Source: Mageeibacillus sp. UBA1193 (GTDB lineage: Bacteria > Bacillota > Clostridia > Saccharofermentanales > Saccharofermentanaceae). From it: a DNA stretch of 6,663 bases. Below are positions 1-4,953 of the stretch, one piece after another (position 1 is the stretch's first letter; every line of letters starts with the position of its first letter). Location: positions 8,676-15,338 of the forward strand of contig DBYF01000126.1 in NCBI GenBank assembly GCA_002310155.1, given 5' to 3'. The notes beneath the pieces are model-generated. The model was given only the letters and a program-made list of their open reading frames with translations, searched no databases and was not told the DNA's origin. A program made the translations under genes and the position numbers.

Positions 1-1365
1 GACCAGAAACAGTTCCGTAGAATGACTGAAGCACCGGTCCGCCCGCTGATCCTGAAGCTGGCGATCCCGACGACAGTCAGCATGCTCGTGACCGGAATCT
101 ATAACACCGCGGATACCTACTTCGTATCCCAGCTCGGTAAGAGCCAGTCCGGTGCCGTCAGTGTCGTATTCTCTCTTATGGCTCTCATCCAGGCGATCGG
201 TTTCACGCTCGGTATGGGCGCCGGAAGTATCCTTTCCCGTTCCCTCGGCGCGAAGGATAAAGATACCGCGGGAAAAGCACTCTCAAGCAGTTTCTTCTCC
301 GCGCTTGGCATCGGTACCTTGATCACCGCCTTCGGCATGATCTTCCTCGAACCGATCATGAACATGCTCGGTTCCACACCGACCGCGCTTCCTTACGCAA
401 AGACATACGCAAGTTATATTCTCTTCGGCGCCCCGATCATGATGGGCACCTACGTTCTCAATAACCTCTGGCGATGGGAAGGTAAAGCCGTCTTCTCCAT
501 GATCGGTATCGGTCTTGGCGGCGTGCTGAATATCTTCCTCGATCCGCTCATGATCAACGTCTTCGGCCTCGGTGTCGCCGGTGCCGCTATCGCGACCTTG
601 ATCTCGCAGTGCATCTCATTCTGCCTTCTTCTGGTCCCTGTCATCCTGAAGAAGAACATCGCCCAGCTCAGCATCAAAAACTTTTCGAAGAATCCTTCCT
701 TCCACGGCAATATCTGGTTTACCGGTCTTCCTTCACTTCTCCGTCAGGGACTGGCCAGTATCTCAACGATCTTCCTGAACCAGCAGGGCGGTAACCTCGC
801 GGGAGACGCCGCACTGTCTGCGATGGGCATCTTCTCGAAGGTCACCATGCTGATCTTCTGTGTGCTCCTCGGCATCGGTCAGGGCTATCAGCCGGTCCTC
901 GGATACAACTTCGGTGCTAAGAAATGGGACCGCATGAAGACTGCTTTCATCTTCACCTGGGTCTTCGGAACCCTCGTCATGCTCGCCTTCGCGATTCCGC
1001 TTTTCTTCTTCGCACCACAGCTGGTACCGCTGTTCATCGACGATGCAGAAGTCATCTCCATCGGCAGCCGTGCCCTCCAGCTCGAAGCCTTCGTCCTTCC
1101 GCTCCTCACGGTCAATGTCATGTGCAACATGACCTTCCAGTCAATGGGTGAACGCTTCAAGGCATCCTTCTTATCCTGCCTCAGACAGGGCATCTACTTC
1201 ATCCCCTGCATCTTTATCCTGCCGAGACTCTTCGGTATCCACGGCATCGAAGCAGTATACCCGGTCTGCGATCTTCTGTCCTGTGCGACCAGCCTTCCCT
1301 TCGCCCTGCACTTCCTGTATTCGCTGTCGCATAACAAGCTCCCCGGCCAGCAGGAAGAAGCGTAA
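1..1365 (+). CDS. MATE-family multidrug/cation efflux transporter (5' end outside window)
   Basis: Integral membrane antiporter of the MATE family, which exports drugs or other organic cations in exchange for Na+ or H+; the substrate cannot be told from sequence. The frame is open from base 1, and the seven codons before the first ATG (base 22) read DQKQFRR, leading into the usual N-terminal stretch RRMTEAPVRPLILKLAIPTT. That ATG has no ribosome binding site, so the true start most likely lies a few codons left of the window. The visible 454 residues are close to the normal family length of about 450. They show about twelve hydrophobic segments in two MatE halves, with the central loop near residues 210-240 and typical stretches such as YNTADTYFVSQLG and NMTFQSMGERFKAS. 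The C-terminus is short and hydrophilic (KLPGQQEEA). The gene ends 16 bases from the convergent DUF4130 gene, and I see no hairpin terminator between them. Family assignment is firm; substrate and subgroup are not. Confidence 0.93.
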   Translation, partial: DQKQFRRMTEAPVRPLILKLAIPTTVSMLVTGIYNTADTYFVSQLGKSQSGAVSVVFSLMALIQAIGFTLGMGAGSILSRSLGAKDKDTAGKALSSSFFSALGIGTLITAFGMIFLEPIMNMLGSTPTALPYAKTYASYILFGAPIMMGTYVLNNLWRWEGKAVFSMIGIGLGGVLNIFLDPLMINVFGLGVAGAAIATLISQCISFCLLLVPVILKKNIAQLSIKNFSKNPSFHGNIWFTGLPSLLRQGLASISTIFLNQQGGNLAGDAALSAMGIFSKVTMLIFCVLLGIGQGYQPVLGYNFGAKKWDRMKTAFIFTWVFGTLVMLAFAIPLFFFAPQLVPLFIDDAEVISIGSRALQLEAFVLPLLTVNVMCNMTFQSMGERFKASFLSCLRQGIYFIPCIFILPRLFGIHGIEAVYPVCDLLSCATSLPFALHFLYSLSHNKLPGQQEEA

Positions 1366-1381
1366 TCCCCTGCGCCATCTC

Positions 1382-2167
1382 TCACGCATCTGTGACCTCA
1401 CACCATAACCTCTTCCTCATCTCATTGAGCGCATATCTCTGGTTCATCGGCGTCTCGATATGGATGTTCTCGTAACATGGCTTCCAAAGATTCTCATATA
1501 CGTTTCTCTCATCGTAGAGGACCGGCAGCTGCATGTTCTTCATCCTCGTGACCATCGTGCCCTCTTCCCTGTGCACGGCCGCCATCTGGTTCGTCTTATC
1601 GTAAAGCAGGAAGTTGGTATCCCCCAGCCTCTTCTCAAAGTGTTCCGCCAGTCCCGGGAGCACCAGATTTCTCGGAGTGATGCAGGAGATCATAACATCC
1701 GGAAACGAACGGAACCGGAGATTCCCCTCAATGTTCTTCACCTCCGCCCGATAGTTCCTCGAAGCTGTGAGCACCCGGCTGACCAGATCCTCATCACTGT
1801 CGGCAACGAGTGCTCTTCCATAGGCATTACGTTCTTCCGTCCCGCCCTCAAAGAGGATCCTTCTTCCCATCCAGTACCCCAGACGGATATACCGGAACAG
1901 CGTCATCTCCTTGTCCGGAAGGCGCGTCAGGAACACGTCCTTCACGATATCCTGCGCTTCCATGCCGATTTTCTGGCTCAGCGATCTGTACACACTCTGC
2001 GCCTTCTCCCACTCCGTCGGGATCCAGGTCGCCGTCTCTCCCAGAAGCGGAAGTCCCTCTTCCACATAGATATATTTGGGGATCTCTCTTCTGACATAGC
2101 TCGCGTAGATGCAGCATAAAAAGCCTTCAAAAGTGCCGTCGTAGATGTATTCCAGATCAGTATCCAT
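1382..2167 (-). CDS. DUF4130 / TIGR03915-type probable DNA metabolism protein
   Basis: A 261-residue soluble protein that I assign to the TIGR03915 family with the DUF4130 domain. The biochemical role is unknown. In other bacteria this family is encoded beside a radical-SAM protein (TIGR03916) or is linked to a uracil-DNA-glycosylase-like domain, hence 'DNA metabolism or repair'. Visible hallmarks are the N-terminal YDGTFEGFLCCIYASY (residues 9-24), a central segment RNYRAEVKNIEGNLRFRSF (137-155), LAEHFEKRLGDTNFLLYD (173-190) and a C-terminal LWKPCYENIHIE (227-238) followed by a basic stretch. There is no signal peptide or membrane segment. The ATG at 2167 is preceded by AAGGGGGAG at a 6-base gap, which settles the start. 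It has its own promoter with LexA-like boxes upstream and appears to be a single-gene unit: the radical-SAM partner is not adjacent, with a convergent MATE gene on one side and divergent surE on the other. The family call is from memory of its motifs. Confidence 0.85.
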   Translation of the reverse strand: MDTDLEYIYDGTFEGFLCCIYASYVRREIPKYIYVEEGLPLLGETATWIPTEWEKAQSVYRSLSQKIGMEAQDIVKDVFLTRLPDKEMTLFRYIRLGYWMGRRILFEGGTEERNAYGRALVADSDEDLVSRVLTASRNYRAEVKNIEGNLRFRSFPDVMISCITPRNLVLPGLAEHFEKRLGDTNFLLYDKTNQMAAVHREEGTMVTRMKNMQLPVLYDERNVYENLWKPCYENIHIETPMNQRYALNEMRKRLWCEVTDA

Positions 2168-2173
2168 ACCCGT

Positions 2174-2182
2174 CTCCCCCTT
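2174..2182 (-). promoter_or_regulatory. Ribosome binding site of the DUF4130 gene
   Basis: On the minus strand the sequence reads AAGGGGGAG, then six bases, then the ATG at 2167-2165. It is purine-rich and correctly spaced, and it fixes the start codon. Confidence 0.75.
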
Positions 2183-2187
2183 ATAAT

Positions 2188-2201
2188 CGAAATTATGTTC
2201 G
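2188..2201. promoter_or_regulatory. Possible second LexA/DinR-like operator
   Basis: CGAAATTATGTTCG on the + strand (CGAACATAATTTCG on the minus strand) has perfectly palindromic ends, CGAA and TTCG, around six bases. Against the Bacillus LexA (DinR) consensus as I remember it, CGAACRNRYGTTYC, it matches about 11 of 14 positions, so it is weaker than the box at 2225-2238. It lies just downstream of the predicted transcription start of the DUF4130 gene, where a bound repressor could block early elongation or bind cooperatively with the first box. Confidence 0.45.
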
Positions 2202-2214
2202 TTTTGTAAGTCGC

Positions 2215-2243
2215 ATTTTAATACCGAACATTCGTTTTGTCAA
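2215..2243 (-). promoter_or_regulatory. Sigma-A-type promoter of the DUF4130 gene
   Basis: On the minus strand, a perfect -35 hexamer TTGACA (2243-2238) is followed by a 17-base spacer and the -10 hexamer TAAAAT (2220-2215; five of six bases match TATAAT). Transcription should start near 2208, giving a 5' leader of about 40 bases before the ATG at 2167. A LexA-like box occupies most of the spacer. This is the clearest promoter in the window. Confidence 0.8.
2225..2238. promoter_or_regulatory. Probable LexA/DinR (SOS) operator within the promoter spacer
   Basis: CGAACATTCGTTTT matches about 12 of 14 positions of the Bacillus LexA consensus CGAACRNRYGTTYC (from memory) and contains GAAC-N4-GTTT. 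It sits between the -35 and -10 hexamers of the DUF4130 promoter, touching the -35, so a bound repressor would exclude RNA polymerase. Position and sequence together make SOS control of the downstream gene likely. No LexA gene is in the window, so the regulator's identity is inferred. Confidence 0.65.
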
Positions 2244-2356
2244 CCCGATTAATGGGACAGCAAAAATGGCATCATAGATAAACTAAGAAGATATAGAGGA
2301 GATGCTTTTTTATGAGATAATTTACATACAAGACTTTCCCCGGGAGATAAGAAATC

Positions 2357-3139
2357 ATGACGAATATAAGAAAGATACTGATCACAAATGACGACGGCAT
2401 CGATGCCTCCGGGCTTCGCCGACTGGCAGAAGCCTCGACAGAATACGGTGAGGTATGGGTCGTCGCGCCGGACGGACAAAGAAGCGCTGCTTCTCACAGT
2501 CTTACGATCGACAAACCACTGGATGTGTATCCGGTCGACTGGGGAAATCCGAAGATCCATGCCTTTTCCTGCACCGGTCTTCCCTCCGATTGTTTCCGTC
2601 TCGGATGTAAATATGTCATGCCCGAAGAACCCGACGTTGTTTTTTCAGGGATCAATAATGGCTTTAACGTAGGAGCCGATATCCAGTATTCCGCGACCGT
2701 CGGCGCTGCGTTTGACGCAGCGATGTGCGGCTACCCGGTCATCGCTTTTTCCGAAGGATTTTTAAACGATCCGAGAAGTATGGGACACGGAAGAAAGATC
2801 ACCGGCGAATACCTGCCTGTCATTTTGAAAGCACTGCTGGAACCAGATGACACGGGTGCTTTTGCCGAAGAAAAAAGGCCGGTCCTGACACCCGGTCAGG
2901 TCATCAACGTGAATTTCCCGGACTGCCCTCCGGAAGAATGCAGAGGTATCCTCTGGAACTGCCGGGCCAGCATGAACACGCCGTTCGTCGACACATACAC
3001 CATGGACGAAGAGCTCCCCGGCGGCGGCAAGCGCTATAATATCCACTGGGTCGACCGCGACCATGCAGACGAAGGCACAGATCTTCGTGCCCTTCTAGAC
3101 AACTATGTAGCTGTCGGCATCATAAATAACATCAGCTGA
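2357..3139 (+). CDS. surE: 5'/3'-nucleotidase SurE (survival protein E)
   Basis: Cytoplasmic metal-dependent phosphatase that removes the 5' or 3' phosphate from nucleoside monophosphates; some family members also act as exopolyphosphatases. The 260 residues are normal for the family. The N-terminal ILITNDDGIDASGL carries the metal-binding pair D12-D13. The next conserved block VVAPDGQRSAASHSLT (35-50) contains the ligand serine S43. FSGINNGFNVGADIQYSATVGAA (96-118) supplies the ligand asparagine N100 and the active-site loop. TGLPSD (73-78) is also typical, so all four expected metal ligands are present. The ATG at 2357 follows GGGAG with a 10-base gap. The gene is divergent from the DUF4130 gene and 74 bases upstream of the AraC-type gene, with no terminator visible between, so read-through into that gene is possible. 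I could not identify a convincing promoter in the AT-rich stretch before it. Confidence 0.95.
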   Translation: MTNIRKILITNDDGIDASGLRRLAEASTEYGEVWVVAPDGQRSAASHSLTIDKPLDVYPVDWGNPKIHAFSCTGLPSDCFRLGCKYVMPEEPDVVFSGINNGFNVGADIQYSATVGAAFDAAMCGYPVIAFSEGFLNDPRSMGHGRKITGEYLPVILKALLEPDDTGAFAEEKRPVLTPGQVINVNFPDCPPEECRGILWNCRASMNTPFVDTYTMDEELPGGGKRYNIHWVDRDHADEGTDLRALLDNYVAVGIINNIS

Positions 3140-3197
3140 ATATCTGTGCTAAAAAAGTCGAGAATTGAAAAGACGATCTACGTTAAGATGAGCTCAC

Positions 3198-3206
3198 AAA
3201 GGAGGT
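3198..3206 (+). promoter_or_regulatory. Strong ribosome binding site for the AraC-type gene (GTG start)
   Basis: AAAGGAGGT, an almost full anti-16S match, lies seven bases before the GTG at 3214. It decides that the protein starts at this GTG, since no in-frame ATG precedes the HTH domain. Confidence 0.85.
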
Positions 3207-3213
3207 AGGCCAA

Positions 3214-4086
3214 GTGGACGAACACAGAGAAGCGGTCAGAGCCATGCAGGAATACATCAGTGAGCACATCAGCGAAGAGATCACGCTCGCGGATCTTGCG
3301 AAGGCTTCATCTTTTTCTCCCTGGTACGCGAGGAGGCTCTTCATGGAGCATCTTGAGATGACACCGGCAGTTTATATCAGGCGCTTGAAACTGTCGAAGT
3401 CAGCTCTCCGTCTGAGAGATGAAGATGTGTCCGTACTCGATCTGGCCACCGATATGGGATTCGGAAGTGTTGACGGTTATCAGCGCGCATTCAGACGTGA
3501 GTTCGGCTGTAACCCGAAAGAGTACTCCACAAGTCCGGTCCCGATCTGGCTCTTCACTCCTTCGTTGATCATTGAGAAAGAAAGGAACGTAGATAAAATG
3601 AGTGAGATCAGAAACGTATTTATTCAGGTAATCGAGAAGCCGGCCAGAAAGGTCATCATCAAAAGAGGAATCAAGGCGACAGAATACTGGAGCTACTGTG
3701 AGGAAGTAGGCTGTGATGTATGGGGACTCCTGACGAGCATCAAATCCTTAAGCGGAGAGCCGGTCTGCCTGTGGCTTCCGGAGCATCTGAGAAAGCCTGT
3801 CACGAACGAATATGTCCAGGGTGTAGAAGTGGAACCGGACTATGACGGTAAGATTCCGGAAGGATTCGAGGTCATCGATCTTCCTGCCTCCACATACCTC
3901 CTCTTCCGTGGCGAGCCTTTCGCTGAGGAGAACTACGTCGCTGCGATCGGCGAGATCTGGGATGCCGAGAAAAAGTATAATCCGGAATTCATCGGATATG
4001 CATGGGATGACAAGAACCCGCGTATCCAGCTCGAGCCTCGTGGTGAGCGCGGTTACATCGAGCTCGTCCCGGTGAAGAAGATCTGA
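3214..4086 (+). CDS. AraC-family transcriptional regulator with C-terminal GyrI-like effector-binding domain
   Basis: A 290-residue DNA-binding regulator of the Rob/SoxS-like type with a ligand-binding C-terminus. Residues about 5-107 form the AraC/XylS domain. The first helix-turn-helix is near 23-43 (ITLADLAKASSFSPWYARRLF region), and the second near 73-94 is followed by the family signature ending FRREFGCNPKEY (93-104). A short linker (about 105-130) leads to a GyrI-like / AraC effector-binding domain (about 132-290), ending with the typical YIELVPVKK strand. Such domains bind small, often hydrophobic or cationic, compounds, so control of drug or stress response genes is plausible, but no target is evident here. 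The start is a GTG with a very strong ribosome binding site. Translation could also begin internally at M129 (base 3598). The gene ends before the hairpin terminator at 4125-4161. Confidence 0.9.
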   Translation: MDEHREAVRAMQEYISEHISEEITLADLAKASSFSPWYARRLFMEHLEMTPAVYIRRLKLSKSALRLRDEDVSVLDLATDMGFGSVDGYQRAFRREFGCNPKEYSTSPVPIWLFTPSLIIEKERNVDKMSEIRNVFIQVIEKPARKVIIKRGIKATEYWSYCEEVGCDVWGLLTSIKSLSGEPVCLWLPEHLRKPVTNEYVQGVEVEPDYDGKIPEGFEVIDLPASTYLLFRGEPFAEENYVAAIGEIWDAEKKYNPEFIGYAWDDKNPRIQLEPRGERGYIELVPVKKI

Positions 4087-4124
4087 AACGGTCTAAGTAA
4101 AATCGCATAACCCCTTCAAACAAG

Positions 4125-4161
4125 AAACCTCGCTCCGACTTTCCGTCGGAACGAGGTTTTT
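4125..4161 (+). terminator. Rho-independent terminator, partly bidirectional, between convergent AraC-type and TraX genes
   Basis: The arms AAACCTCG (4125-4132) and CGAGGTTT (4152-4159) pair perfectly and continue as TCCGAC (4134-4139) with GTCGGA (4145-4150). There is one C/A mismatch (4133/4151) and a five-base loop TTTCC. The run of five T (4157-4161) gives a classical terminator on the + strand for the AraC-type gene. Read on the minus strand the hairpin is followed by a shorter T-rich tail (TTTCTTG), so it probably also ends the clpC-traX transcript less efficiently. Confidence 0.9.
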
Positions 4162-4176
4162 ATGCACCTGTGTTTT

Positions 4177-4932
4177 TCAGAACACGGCTCTCTGCAGCAG
4201 GTAGAGAGCAAGTATGTGCGCAGGGTAAAAAGCGTAGAAGAAATACTTCGCGAGCTTTCCTTTGATAAACCCCCGCTCTCCGTTATAGAAAGCGATAGGA
4301 ATAAACGCGATCCCTGCCCGCCATGAAGTGAGTGCCGATCCGACGATCGCCTGCAGGAGCCTGCTCTCGCGAAGTCCGTACAGCGCCACGACCAGTCCGT
4401 ATCCCTTCACACCGTAGTCCGCATGCGCATATGAGCTGACCATAAGAAGTCCGACCAGGATCAGGATGCTCTTCCACTTATCGTCCTTGAAATATTCCAG
4501 TGCCCAGATCCCCAGAAGTCCGAAAAGCAGTGTGAACAGAACATTCTGTGTCTTGATATCGAAGTATTTGCCCCTGTGCAGAAGATCCCACGGGACCTCC
4601 GAAATAATGGCGAAGATACCGAGGCTCAGTGCGTATTTCAGACGGCTTTTCGTGTGGAGAAAACCTTCCACGATCAGGAAACAGAAGATCGGGAAAGCCA
4701 GTCTTCCGATGAACTTTCTCAGGATCACCAGAAGCGTGAGCTTGTGTCCCATGACCTCCAGCAGCACCTTGTTCGCGAAAGCATAATGGGCGAGGAAGTG
4801 TCCCGCTGTGTGATCGATCAGCATCGAAATAACAGCGATCAATTTCAGGACACTTCCACTGATCCCGAATTTCCCCGGAGAAAGGCTCTCCGGGGTTTCC
4901 TTCAGCTTAATCTGTGCAGTTTCAGAAGTCAC
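4177..4932 (-). CDS. TraX-family integral membrane protein
   Basis: A 251-residue polytopic membrane protein of the TraX family. The founding member on plasmid F N-acetylates pilin. Chromosomal members in Firmicutes are common and of unknown role, so the conjugation name should not be taken literally: no other transfer genes are present. Family hallmarks are GISGSVLKLIAVISMLIDH (23-41, with D40-H41), RKFIGRLAFPIFCFLIVEGF (72-91), ISEVPWDLL (110-118), TQNVLFTLLFGLLG (128-141) and a C-terminal FFYAFYPAHILALYLL (231-246). There are about seven to eight hydrophobic segments. The start is a GTG at 4932 preceded by GGAGG four bases away, and no in-frame ATG lies before the first membrane segment. 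The first 22 residues are polar and not part of the conserved domain; codons 13-20 encode a perfect DNA inverted repeat. It follows clpC on the same strand after 21 bases, suggesting cotranscription. Confidence 0.87.
   Translation of the reverse strand: MTSETAQIKLKETPESLSPGKFGISGSVLKLIAVISMLIDHTAGHFLAHYAFANKVLLEVMGHKLTLLVILRKFIGRLAFPIFCFLIVEGFLHTKSRLKYALSLGIFAIISEVPWDLLHRGKYFDIKTQNVLFTLLFGLLGIWALEYFKDDKWKSILILVGLLMVSSYAHADYGVKGYGLVVALYGLRESRLLQAIVGSALTSWRAGIAFIPIAFYNGERGFIKGKLAKYFFYAFYPAHILALYLLQRAVF
4873..4895. repeat. Perfect 9-bp inverted repeat within the start of the TraX gene
   Basis: CCCCGGAGA (4873-4881) and TCTCCGGGG (4887-4895) are exact reverse complements around a five-base loop. 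In the mRNA the GC-rich hairpin lies 38-60 bases after the first base of the traX start codon, covering codons 13-20. No U-run follows on the minus strand, so it is not a standard terminator. It could limit translation or stabilise the upstream clpC message, or it may be chance. Confidence 0.7.
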
Positions 4933-4935
4933 GGT

Positions 4936-4941
4936 CCCTCC
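4936..4941 (-). promoter_or_regulatory. Ribosome binding site of the TraX-family gene
   Basis: The minus strand reads GGAGGG, three bases before the GTG at 4932-4930. Spacing is slightly short, but this is the only good site and supports the GTG start. It lies in the 21-base gap after the clpC stop. Confidence 0.7.
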
Positions 4942-4953
4942 ACATTCCGAAGA

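Noticed and set aside
1460..2119. Open frame of 219 codons on the + strand, antisense to the DUF4130 gene
   Set aside because: It lies wholly opposite a gene with family motifs, a promoter and a ribosome binding site. Its own translation is rich in Arg, His and Pro and resembles no known protein.
2301..2390. Small open frame starting at the ATG at 2301 and overlapping the surE start
   Set aside because: The GAGGAG purine stretch directly abuts the ATG with no spacing, and the peptide is short and without recognisable features.
3165..3189. Candidate promoter TTGAAA / TAAGAT before the AraC-type gene
   Set aside because: The spacer is only 13 bases, too short for a normal sigma-A promoter. 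The gene may be read from surE or from an unrecognised promoter.
4177..4932. Evidence of an integrated conjugative element from the TraX-like gene
   Set aside because: No relaxase, type IV secretion, integrase or attachment-site repeats are visible. TraX-family proteins are common on Firmicutes chromosomes outside such elements.
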